From Azoarcus_F sp036734105 (GTDB lineage: Bacteria; Pseudomonadota; Gammaproteobacteria; Burkholderiales; Rhodocyclaceae), in contig DAIMZH010000009.1 in the NCBI GenBank assembly GCA_036734105.1, forward strand, positions 28,218 to 92,217: a DNA stretch of 64,000 nt, in the 5' to 3' direction. This document shows positions 16,214 to 24,264 of this stretch, one piece after another. The notes below the pieces were generated by a model that was given only the letters and a program-made list of their open reading frames with translations, searched no databases and was not told the DNA's origin. A program made the translations under genes and the position numbers. The first letter of the stretch is position 1. Every line of letters begins with the position of its first letter.

Positions 16214-18973
16214 TCATTGCGGGCCAGGCATTGACACTTCGTTTGCAGCTCCTACAGGCAAACTGAAGCAAAAGTGTGCCCCGTCGCCCGGCGGCGACTC
16301 GACCCACATGCGCCCGCCAAAGTGTTCGACTATCTGGCGACTGATCGGCAACCCCAAGCCTGTGCCCTGCGGCCGATCCCGTTGATCGCCACCCTGTCTG
16401 AACTTTTCAAATACATAGGGCATGAATTCGGCAGCAATCCCTGGACCATTGTCCGCTACGGTCACCTTAAGTTCATTTGCGGCTGATCGCACCAGGCTTA
16501 CGCGCACTTGACCATTTTGGGCCGGTGCAAATTTCGCCGCATTGGACAACAGATTAAGCATAACCTGATGAAGCCTGTCACGATCGGCCATCAAATGCAA
16601 ATGCTCATCTGGAAGCTGACAATTGACCGAAGTACCCCTGTCACGAAACAGTTGACGGGTCGATTCGATGGCGTTGTCGACCAGCTCATTCATGTCGATA
16701 TCGGTGTTGTGCCATTCGGCGTGTCCGGATTCGATCTTGGCCAGATCCAGCACTTGATTGACCAGACGCGTGAGCCGCTCAGTTTCCGATACGATGATGC
16801 CCAGAAAACGCTTGCGATCTGCCAGATCAATCTTAGGGTCCTCAAGCATCATCTCGGACAGGGCGCGAATGGCGGTGAGCGGGGTGCGCAACTCGTGCGT
16901 AACCGAACTCATGATGTCATCCTTGAGCCGATCAAGTTCCTTCAACTGTTCATTGGCGGCACGTAGTTCTTCGGTTGCAGCTTCAAGCTCGCGTGACTTT
17001 TCCTCAAGCTGATGCGAATAAGCCCGAACCTGCGAGGCTTCGTCGAGAATATCCATCACCTCATCAAGACCAAGCGGCTCTTCCTGCGCTACCGAAGCCA
17101 CCATGACACGAGCTGATGCGCTGCCAATAGCGCCTGCGAGCTGGGTCTCGGCAAAATGCACCAGCCCTGCATCAGCGGGAATCCTGTCCACATGATCAAA
17201 CCCGCGCTGCCTGGCATAGCCCCGGAACAGTCGTTCGGTTTTCTCCTGCCCTAAAAAGCGCGACAGCAATGCGTGCAGCTCGCGAAGCTCGGCGCTGCCA
17301 CGCCACAGGCTGGCCGCGGCAACATCCTGTCGTTTGAAAATGTCCACAAACAAGGTGGCCTGACTGGCCTCAAGTGCAGAGGGCATGCGCATCAAGGACA
17401 CACCAACATAGCAAGTAATATTGGCGGCCAGACTCCAGAACAAGGCATGGCTGATGTTATCCAGCCCACTCAGCCCGAACAAGGCCTCCGGCTTTAGCAA
17501 TGCAATGCCAAACAAGCCTTGCTCAAGAAAAGACGCATCCAACCAACCAGACTTGGCAAAGGACGGCAGCATAAGAGTGTAAGCCCACACCACAAAGCCG
17601 GCCAGCAAGCCTGCCAGTGCGCCTTCGCGGGTGCCACCGCGCCAATACATTCCCCCCAGCATGGCCGGGGCAAACTGCGCTACCGCAGCAAAACTGATCA
17701 GACCGATTGCCACCAGCGCATAGGCCTCGCCAGCCAGACGAAAATACAGATAGCCAAGCAAGATCACGATGAGGATCGCACCGCGCCGAATATTCAGGAG
17801 CAGACCGGACAGGTCAGGTTGGGCTGCCCGACTAAAGCGTTTGCTGCGAAGCAGCAAAGGCATGACGAGATCGTTGCAGATCATTGTGGACACAGCAATG
17901 GTCTCGACAATAACCATGCCGGTAGCCGCAGACAAGCCACCCACAAACACGAACAGGGCCAGCCACTCCATGCCGTGCGCCAGCGGCAGGGACAACACGA
18001 AGGTATCCGGGTCAACCGCATTGCCGCCAAAATACATCAGACCACCAAAGGCTATCGGCAACACAAAGATGTTGATAAGCAGCAGATAAAGCGGAAACAA
18101 CCAGGCTGCCCTGCGAAGATGCTCTTCGTTGACGTTTTCAACCACTGTCACCTGAAACTGGCGGGGCAGGAAGATCACGGCCAACATCGCCAGCAGCATC
18201 AAGGCAAACCAGCCTCCATATCCGGAGGCGCTACCACCCTCTACGGTCAACAGCGAGGCCAGCTCGGGATAGGCCTGGACGCGTGTAAAAATATCCCCAA
18301 AACCGTTATACATGCCGTATGTCACGAACAAGCCGACCGCCATGAACGCCGCCAACTTGACAACTGACTCGAAGGCGATAGCTGCCACCATGCCCTCGTG
18401 ACGCTCGGTGGCATCAAGGTGGCGAGCGCCGAACAGAATGGTGAACAGGGCAAGAATCAGCGCAACATAAAGCGTACTGTCCTGAAACCAGTACTGAACA
18501 TGCACCATCTGAAAGGTATGCACACTATCGTAAGTCAATAGCGCATAACCCGTAGCAATCGCCTTGAGCTGAAGGGCAATGTAAGGAATGATGCCCACCA
18601 CCGTAATGATGGATACCAGACCACCCAGCAAGTGGCTCTTGCCGTAGCGACTGGCGATGAAGTCCGCAATCGAGGTTATCCGGTAGGTTTTGGCGATCCG
18701 GATCATCTTCAGCAACACCAGCCAAGACAACGCAAATGCCAGTGTGGGGCCAAGGTAAATTGGCAGAAACCAAACCCCACCTGAGGCCGCCCGCCCGACA
18801 CTGCCAAAGTAAGTCCAGGCCGTGCAATAAACAGCCAGCGACAAAGCGTATGTCCAGGCATTGGCGATGATGGAACGCCCCTGCTCCGCCCGCCGGTCGC
18901 CAAAATGCGCCACGGCAAACAGCAGTAGCAGATACGCGAGGGATGCGCCAATGACCAGCGTGCCGGAAATCAT
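16214..18973 (-). CDS. SSS-transporter-fused sensor histidine kinase (CrbS/CbrA-like)
   Basis: A 919-residue protein. About the first 480 residues are a multi-helix sodium:solute symporter-like domain (WTYFGSVGRAASGGVWFLPIYLG, FSAATGMVIVE-type motifs). A linker and long coiled coil (SHQLEEKSRELEAATEELR) follow. The HisKA domain has SVTHELRTPLTAIR with phospho-acceptor His693, and the HATPase domain has NLLSNAAKF, DNGPGI and GTGLGLPIS. The layout is that of CrbS/CbrA-type kinases, which tie a transport-like sensor to carbon (often acetate or amino-acid) utilisation. Unlike CrbS it has no C-terminal receiver; the receiver is the separate next gene. Confidence 0.9.
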   Translation of the reverse strand: MISGTLVIGASLAYLLLLFAVAHFGDRRAEQGRSIIANAWTYALSLAVYCTAWTYFGSVGRAASGGVWFLPIYLGPTLAFALSWLVLLKMIRIAKTYRITSIADFIASRYGKSHLLGGLVSIITVVGIIPYIALQLKAIATGYALLTYDSVHTFQMVHVQYWFQDSTLYVALILALFTILFGARHLDATERHEGMVAAIAFESVVKLAAFMAVGLFVTYGMYNGFGDIFTRVQAYPELASLLTVEGGSASGYGGWFALMLLAMLAVIFLPRQFQVTVVENVNEEHLRRAAWLFPLYLLLINIFVLPIAFGGLMYFGGNAVDPDTFVLSLPLAHGMEWLALFVFVGGLSAATGMVIVETIAVSTMICNDLVMPLLLRSKRFSRAAQPDLSGLLLNIRRGAILIVILLGYLYFRLAGEAYALVAIGLISFAAVAQFAPAMLGGMYWRGGTREGALAGLLAGFVVWAYTLMLPSFAKSGWLDASFLEQGLFGIALLKPEALFGLSGLDNISHALFWSLAANITCYVGVSLMRMPSALEASQATLFVDIFKRQDVAAASLWRGSAELRELHALLSRFLGQEKTERLFRGYARQRGFDHVDRIPADAGLVHFAETQLAGAIGSASARVMVASVAQEEPLGLDEVMDILDEASQVRAYSHQLEEKSRELEAATEELRAANEQLKELDRLKDDIMSSVTHELRTPLTAIRALSEMMLEDPKIDLADRKRFLGIIVSETERLTRLVNQVLDLAKIESGHAEWHNTDIDMNELVDNAIESTRQLFRDRGTSVNCQLPDEHLHLMADRDRLHQVMLNLLSNAAKFAPAQNGQVRVSLVRSAANELKVTVADNGPGIAAEFMPYVFEKFRQGGDQRDRPQGTGLGLPISRQIVEHFGGRMWVESPPGDGAHFCFSLPVGAANEVSMPGPQ

Positions 18974-18985
18974 GAGTGCGCTCCG

Positions 18986-19180
18986 TCAGTGGCGAACCGA
19001 CACGATCCAGGCAATCGCGCCAATCACCGCCACCCAGGCAGCAAAAAGATAGAAATGCGCCACCGGCAGACCAAGAACAAACTCTGCCCGGTCAAACAGA
19101 GAAAGCAGCGGATAGTTGAACAACAGCACCGCCGCAAAGAACACCGCAATCAGCCGTTGCCTCGCCAGACCCTTGCGCAT
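18986..19180 (-). CDS. Small two-TM protein, first gene of the kinase operon
   Basis: A 64-residue protein with a basic start (MRKGLARQR), a first helix AVFFAAVLLFNYPLLSLF and a second helix HFYLFAAWVAVIGAIAWIVSV. It is preceded by a good GGAGG ribosome site and ends 12 bases before the kinase ATG. Short two-helix proteins commonly precede SSS symporters and SSS-fused kinases and may be accessory subunits; here that is inferred only from position. Confidence 0.75.
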   Translation of the reverse strand: MRKGLARQRLIAVFFAAVLLFNYPLLSLFDRAEFVLGLPVAHFYLFAAWVAVIGAIAWIVSVRH

Positions 19181-19334
19181 CTCGCCCCTCCTCGTGTATC
19201 AAACCACTTGAGCCACCGTATTCGCCGTGTGGCGTGCCGGTATGTCTGCTGTCGTGCCGCTCTTGTCTCACTGTGTTCCGTGGCTGGCGGATAGCGCAAT
19301 TATAGACAGACACAACCACCGACCGGGAATCTAA

Positions 19335-19372
19335 AATGCAAACGGCCCTGCCTGAGCAGAGCCGCTTGCATT
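19335..19372 (-). terminator. Terminator downstream of groEL
   Basis: On the minus strand, stem AATGCAAGCGGC...GCCGTTTGCATT followed by TTTAGATT. A second hairpin GGTGCCGAA/TTCGGCACC (19381-19405) sits between it and the groEL stop. Confidence 0.75.
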
Positions 19373-19419
19373 GGCGAGGCGGTGCCGAAAAAATGCTTCG
19401 GCACCGACAGACGCGGGTA

Positions 19420-21078
19420 TTACATACCCATGCCCATTCCGCCCATGCCGCCCATACCACCCATGCCGCCCATGTCAGGCATGCCACCAGCGGACTTATC
19501 TTCCGGCAGTTCGGCAACCATGCAGTCAGTGGTCAGCATCAGGCTGGCTACGGAAGCTGCATTCTGCAGTGCGGTGCGGGTGACCTTGGTGGGGTCAAGA
19601 ACACCCATTTCAACCATGTCACCGTACTCGCCGGTTGCAGCGTTGTAGCCGTAGTTGCCAGAGCCTTCGGACACCTTGTTGACCACCACGCTGGGCTCGT
19701 CACCGGCGTTGGCGACGATTTCACGCAGCGGCTGCTCCATCGCGCGCAGCACGATCTTGATGCCGGCGTCCTGGTCATGGTTGCTGCCGGTCAGGCCGGT
19801 CAGGTTGGCGCGGGCGCGCAGCAGGGCAACACCGCCGCCCGGGACGATACCCTCTTCCACTGCAGCGCGGGTCGCGTGCAGGGCGTCTTCGACACGCGCC
19901 TTCTTCTCTTTCATTTCGACTTCGGTGGCAGCGCCAACCTTGATCACTGCAACGCCGCCGGCCAGCTTGGCCACGCGCTCTTGCAGCTTCTCACGGTCGT
20001 AGTCGGAAGTTGCCTCTTCGATCTGCACGCGGATCTGCTTGACGCGAGCCTCGATGGCCTGCTCGTTGCCGGCACCGTCGATGATGATGGTGTTTTCCTT
20101 GCCAACTTCGATGCGGACAGCCTGGCCGAGATCGTCCAGCGTGGCTTTTTCGAGGGTGAGACCGACTTCTTCAGCGATGACCTGACCGCCGGTGAGGATG
20201 GCGATGTCTTCGAGCATGGCCTTGCGACGATCGCCAAAGCCCGGAGCCTTGACTGCGCAAGTCTTGAGGATGCCACGGATGTTGTTCACCACCAGCGTAG
20301 CCAGCGCTTCGCCTTCGACGTCTTCAGCGATGATCAGCAGCGGACGGCTGGCCTTGGCAACCTGCTCAAGCACCGGCAGCAGATCGCGGATGTTGGAAAC
20401 CTTTTTGTCGAACAGCAGAACGAAGGGGTTGTCGAGGATGGCAACCTGCTTGTCCGAGTTATTGATGAAGTACGGCGACAGATAGCCGCGGTCAAACTGC
20501 ATGCCTTCAACCACGTCCAGCTCGTTTTGCAGTGACTTGCCGTCTTCAACGGTGATGACGCCTTCCTTGCCAACCTTGTCCATGGCGTTGGCGATGATTT
20601 CACCGATGTCGCTGTCGGAGTTGGCGGAGATGGAGCCAACCTGAGCGATTTCCTTGGTGGTGGAGCACGGCTTGGACAGCTTCTTCAGTTCTTCGATGGT
20701 GGCAAGAACGGCCTTGTCGATACCGCGCTTGAGGTCCATCGGATTCATGCCAGCGGCGACGAACTTCATGCCTTCGCGGACGATGGACTGGGCCAGCACA
20801 GTGGCGGTGGTGGTGCCATCACCGGCGATGTCGGAGGTCTTGGAAGCCACTTCCTTGACCATCTGAGCGCCCATGTTTTCGAACTTGTCCTTCAGCTCGA
20901 TTTCCTTGGCGACGGAAACGCCGTCCTTGGTCACGGTCGGGGCGCCAAAGGAGCGCTCGAGCACGACGTTGCGGCCTTTCGGGCCGAGGGTGACCTTGAC
21001 TGCGTTGGCCAGAATATTGACACCAGCGACCATACGGTCACGGGCGGAATCACCAAATTTGACTTCTTTTGCTGCCAT
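19420..21078 (-). CDS. groEL: Chaperonin GroEL (60 kDa)
   Basis: 552 residues, the standard length. N-terminus AAKEVKFGDSARDRMVAGVN, nucleotide motif GDGTTTATVLAQ, and the signature AAVEEGIVPGGG are all present. It ends in the GGM-repeat tail (GGMGGMGGMGGMGMGM) that lines the folding cavity. It forms the tetradecameric ATP-dependent folding cage with GroES, encoded 45 bases upstream in the same operon. The ribosome site TAGGAG precedes the ATG. Confidence 0.99.
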   Translation of the reverse strand: MAAKEVKFGDSARDRMVAGVNILANAVKVTLGPKGRNVVLERSFGAPTVTKDGVSVAKEIELKDKFENMGAQMVKEVASKTSDIAGDGTTTATVLAQSIVREGMKFVAAGMNPMDLKRGIDKAVLATIEELKKLSKPCSTTKEIAQVGSISANSDSDIGEIIANAMDKVGKEGVITVEDGKSLQNELDVVEGMQFDRGYLSPYFINNSDKQVAILDNPFVLLFDKKVSNIRDLLPVLEQVAKASRPLLIIAEDVEGEALATLVVNNIRGILKTCAVKAPGFGDRRKAMLEDIAILTGGQVIAEEVGLTLEKATLDDLGQAVRIEVGKENTIIIDGAGNEQAIEARVKQIRVQIEEATSDYDREKLQERVAKLAGGVAVIKVGAATEVEMKEKKARVEDALHATRAAVEEGIVPGGGVALLRARANLTGLTGSNHDQDAGIKIVLRAMEQPLREIVANAGDEPSVVVNKVSEGSGNYGYNAATGEYGDMVEMGVLDPTKVTRTALQNAASVASLMLTTDCMVAELPEDKSAGGMPDMGGMGGMGGMGGMGMGM

Positions 21079-21123
21079 TGTTGCTTACTCCTAGAATTCG
21101 TTGATCAATGCCAAAAGACTGGA

Positions 21124-21414
21124 TCAGCCTTCGATGACACCCATGATGTCTTCTTCGCGCATGACGAGCAGCTCTTCGCCTTCGACCTTCACGGATTGAC
21201 CGGCGTACTTGCCGAACAGCACCTTGTCGCCTGCCTTGACAGCCATCGGGCGGACCTTGCCGTCATCGAGGATCTTGCCATTGCCAGCCGCGATGATTTC
21301 ACCCTGGTCCGGCTTCTCGCCTGCGGAGTCGGGGATGACGATACCGCTAGCGGTCTTACGCTCGGCTTCGAGGCGCTTGACGATCACGCGATCATGCAAG
21401 GGACGAATATTCAT
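21124..21414 (-). CDS. groES: Co-chaperonin GroES (10 kDa)
   Basis: 96 residues, standard for GroES: MNIRPLHDRVIVKRLEAE, the mobile loop ERKTASGIVIPDSAGEKP, and KAGDKVLFGKYAG near the end. It caps the GroEL ring. It is the first gene of the operon, under a sigma-70 promoter overlapped by a CIRCE element; the ribosome site CAGGAG is 7 bases before the ATG. Confidence 0.99.
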   Translation of the reverse strand: MNIRPLHDRVIVKRLEAERKTASGIVIPDSAGEKPDQGEIIAAGNGKILDDGKVRPMAVKAGDKVLFGKYAGQSVKVEGEELLVMREEDIMGVIEG

Positions 21415-21518
21415 TGAATCACTCCTGTCGTGTTCAGTCTGATTGATTGTTCGGGAGCGGGCGACGCCCGCATCCAGCGGTCACTAATGACCCGGTTGGC
21501 TTGTCGCCGACCCGGCTG

Positions 21519-21545
21519 TTAGCACTCACTGCCAACGAGTGCTAA
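21519..21545 (-). promoter_or_regulatory. CIRCE operator (HrcA binding site) of groESL
   Basis: Perfect consensus: TTAGCACTC, nine-base spacer, GAGTGCTAA. It immediately follows the -10 element of the groES promoter, so HrcA repressor bound here would block transcription until heat shock. The palindrome is 162 bases from the divergent ycaO-like gene. Confidence 0.97.
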
Positions 21546-21573
21546 TAATAGGGGCGCATCTCGCTGATTTCAA
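21545..21573 (-). promoter_or_regulatory. Sigma-70 promoter of groESL
   Basis: On the minus strand: -35 TTGAAA (21568-21573), 17-base spacer, -10 TATTAT (21545-21550), directly abutting CIRCE. The start point would fall inside the operator, as in other HrcA-controlled operons. Confidence 0.8.
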
Positions 21574-21706
21574 GAGGGCCGCCCAAACAAAGTTTGACGG
21601 CCATTGCGATGAGCTGCTGATGCACTGCAATCGGCTGATCCATGCACAGAAAAAACGGCGACAATGGCGCCCACTCAGCCTTCAACGCAATCTCAGGACG
21701 CACCCA

Positions 21707-23929
21707 ATGGAAATCAAGGTCAACTTTCTCGACAAGCTTCGCCTTGAGGCAAAGTTTGACGACTTCACAGTCATTGCCGACCAGCCCATCCGCTATAAGG
21801 GCGACGGCTCTGCGCCCGGCCCATTTGATTACTTCCTGGCCTCGTCCGCGCTGTGCGCTGCCTACTTTGTCAAACTGTACTGCGAAACCCGCAACATCCC
21901 GACCGACGGCATCCGCTTGTCGCAGAACAACATCGTTGATCCGGATAACCGCTATCAGCAGATCTTCAAGATTCAGATCGAGTTGCCTGAGCACATTTCA
22001 GCCAAAGACCGACAGGGTATCCTGCGCTCCGCCGGTCGCTGCACGGTGAAGAAAGTAGTTCAGGCAGGCCCCGAGTTCGTGATCGAAGAAGTGGTCAATC
22101 TGGATGAAGACGCACAGGCCTTGCTGACGCTCAATATTGACCCGGAGTCCAGAACTTATATCGCAGGCAAGGACTTGCCGCTGGAGCAGACCATTGCCAA
22201 CATGTCTGCAGTGCTGGCCGAGCTGGGCATCAAGATCGAGATCGCCTCATGGCGCAATCTTGTCCCCAACGTGTGGTCCCTGCACATCCGCGATGCGCAC
22301 TCGCCGATGTGTTTTACCAATGGCAAGGGCGCAACCAAGGAGAGCGCGCTGGCGTCGGCCCTGGGAGAGTTCATCGAACGGCTCAACTGCAACCACTTCT
22401 ACAATGACCAGTTCTGGGGCGAGGACATTGCCAATGCGCCGTTTGTGCACTACCCGGATGAACGCTGGTTCATCCCTGGCCCAAACGATGCCCTGCCTGC
22501 GGGGATTCTCGATGACTACTGCCTGCAGATCTACAACCCCGATGGCGAGTTACGTGGCTCCCACCTTTACGACACTAACTCCGGCAATGTCGAACGCGGC
22601 ATCTGCTCGTTGCCGTATGTACGTCAATCGGACGGCGCAGTGGTGTACTTTCCGTCAAATCTGATCGACAACCTGTTTCTCAGCAACGGCATGAGCGCCG
22701 GTAACACCCTGGCTGAAGCGCAGGTGCAGTGCCTGTCGGAGATCTTCGAGCGGGCGGTAAAGCGAGAGATTCTGGAAGGGGAAATTGCCCTGCCGGACGT
22801 GCCACAGGCAGTGCTGGCGAAATACCCTGGCATCATGGCCGGCGTTGAGGAACTGGAAAAGCAGGGATTTCCGGTGCTAGTCAAGGATGCATCGCTGGGC
22901 GGACGCTTTCCGGTGATGTGTGTGACCTTGATGAACCCGCGCACTGGCGGCGTGTTTGCCTCGTTTGGGGCACACCCGAGCCTGGAGGTGGCACTGGAAC
23001 GCAGTCTCACCGAGTTGCTGCAGGGGCGCAGTTTTGAAGGCCTCAATGACCTGCCCCAGCCCACCTTCGAGAGCAACGCCGTTACTGAGCCAAACAATTT
23101 TGTCGAGCACTTCATCGACTCCAGCGGCGTGGTGTCATGGCGCTTTTTCAGTGCCAGAGCGGATCATGATTTTGTCGAATGGGACTTCTCGGCGCAGGGT
23201 GACGGCAGCCCAGCAAGCGCCAATATAGAAGAGGCCGCAACCCTGTCGAGCATTCTGGAAGACCTGGGCAAGGAGGTGTACATGGCAGTGTACGACCAGC
23301 TCGGAGCCTGTGCCTGTCGCATCCTGGTGCCGGGTTACTCGGAGGTATACCCAGTTGAAGACCTGATCTGGGACAACACCAACAAGGCCTTGCTGTTCCG
23401 CAAAGACATCCTGAACCTGCACAGCCTGGATGAAACCGGCCTGGAGTCTCTTTTAGAACGCCTGGAGGACAGCGAGCTTGATGACTACACCGACATCATC
23501 CGCCTGATTGGGGTCGAATTCGACGAAAACACCGCGTGGGGGCAGCTCACCATTGTTGAGCTCAAGCTGCTGATCAACCTCGCCTTGCAACAATTGGAAG
23601 CGGCCAAGGAGCAACTGGAAGCCTTGCTGCATTACAACGAGCTGGCGGAGGACCGCGTTCGGTTCTATCAGGCCTTGAATGTGGTGCTGGAGGTGGAGCT
23701 GGACGACGAACTTGAGCTGGAAGATTACGAGCACAACTTCCGGCGGATGTTCGGCGACTCGCGCATGGACGCTGCAATCGGCTCGGTCACAGGCAGCGTC
23801 CGCTTTTACGGGCTGACGCCCACCAACACTAGACTGGACGGCCTGGACAAACACCTGCGCCTGATCGACAGCTACAACAAGCTGCACACGGCACGGGCCA
23901 AGGCAGTGGCGGCATCCAGCCAGCGCTGA
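21707..23929 (+). CDS. ycaO: OsmC/YcaO domain protein
   Basis: A 740-residue fusion. The first ~130 residues are OsmC-like (IADQPIRYKGDGSAPGPFDYFLASSALCAAYFVKLYC, with the peroxidatic-type Cys). The central part is a YcaO domain with the ATP-binding helices SALASALGEFIERLNC and AEAQVQCLSEIFERAVKREIL. The C-terminal ~150 residues are helical and acidic (TPR-like), as in E. coli YcaO. YcaO enzymes activate amide backbones with ATP; E. coli YcaO is linked to RimO-dependent methylthiolation of ribosomal S12, but the true substrate is unsettled. The ATG at 21707 fits the OsmC domain start; the frame is open further upstream to the groES promoter without homology. Confidence 0.85.
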   Translation: MEIKVNFLDKLRLEAKFDDFTVIADQPIRYKGDGSAPGPFDYFLASSALCAAYFVKLYCETRNIPTDGIRLSQNNIVDPDNRYQQIFKIQIELPEHISAKDRQGILRSAGRCTVKKVVQAGPEFVIEEVVNLDEDAQALLTLNIDPESRTYIAGKDLPLEQTIANMSAVLAELGIKIEIASWRNLVPNVWSLHIRDAHSPMCFTNGKGATKESALASALGEFIERLNCNHFYNDQFWGEDIANAPFVHYPDERWFIPGPNDALPAGILDDYCLQIYNPDGELRGSHLYDTNSGNVERGICSLPYVRQSDGAVVYFPSNLIDNLFLSNGMSAGNTLAEAQVQCLSEIFERAVKREILEGEIALPDVPQAVLAKYPGIMAGVEELEKQGFPVLVKDASLGGRFPVMCVTLMNPRTGGVFASFGAHPSLEVALERSLTELLQGRSFEGLNDLPQPTFESNAVTEPNNFVEHFIDSSGVVSWRFFSARADHDFVEWDFSAQGDGSPASANIEEAATLSSILEDLGKEVYMAVYDQLGACACRILVPGYSEVYPVEDLIWDNTNKALLFRKDILNLHSLDETGLESLLERLEDSELDDYTDIIRLIGVEFDENTAWGQLTIVELKLLINLALQQLEAAKEQLEALLHYNELAEDRVRFYQALNVVLEVELDDELELEDYEHNFRRMFGDSRMDAAIGSVTGSVRFYGLTPTNTRLDGLDKHLRLIDSYNKLHTARAKAVAASSQR

Positions 23930-24006
23930 GCTGGGCCACGGACCAATGGCTTGCTCAAACGTCTGTCGCTGAGCGCTGTTCCGACATCCACAGAACTTCT
24001 GGCGAA

Positions 24007-24249
24007 TTGACGCAGGCGCGCCGCGAGTTCGATGAGGCACTGGAAGAATTGAACGGCTTCAACAGCAACACCCCGGCCCTGACCAGCCGACTGGAACTGG
24101 TGAAGCAGCAATGGTTCTTCTTTGAGGCCGCACTCGATGAACAACGACCGGGCGACACGACACTGGCCACCAACGTCGCGACTACCAGCGAGCGCATTCT
24201 GGAGATGATGGAAGAGGTGGTCCAGCTATACGAAAAACTCGACAACTGA
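24007..24249 (+). pseudogene. C-terminal remnant of a PilJ-type (type IV pili MCP N-terminal domain) protein
   Basis: A frame of 80 codons with no ATG start (TTG at 24007). ARREFDEALEELNGFN, RLELVKQQWFFFEAALDEQ and ATTSERILEMMEEVVQLYEKL match the second helical half of the PilJ-N four-helix sensor domain, as found in small secreted or membrane-bound versions. The first half (signal peptide, QRMLSQR-like helix) is absent: the upstream frame runs back into the end of ycaO with unrelated residues. It therefore looks like a truncated gene left after a deletion. A short functional protein cannot be excluded. Confidence 0.55.
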
Positions 24250-24264
24250 ACCACCCGTTGGTCA

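Noticed and set aside
19336..20535. Open frame of about 400 codons opposite groEL
   Set aside because: A well-known antisense artefact of groEL codon usage; no independent start or homology.
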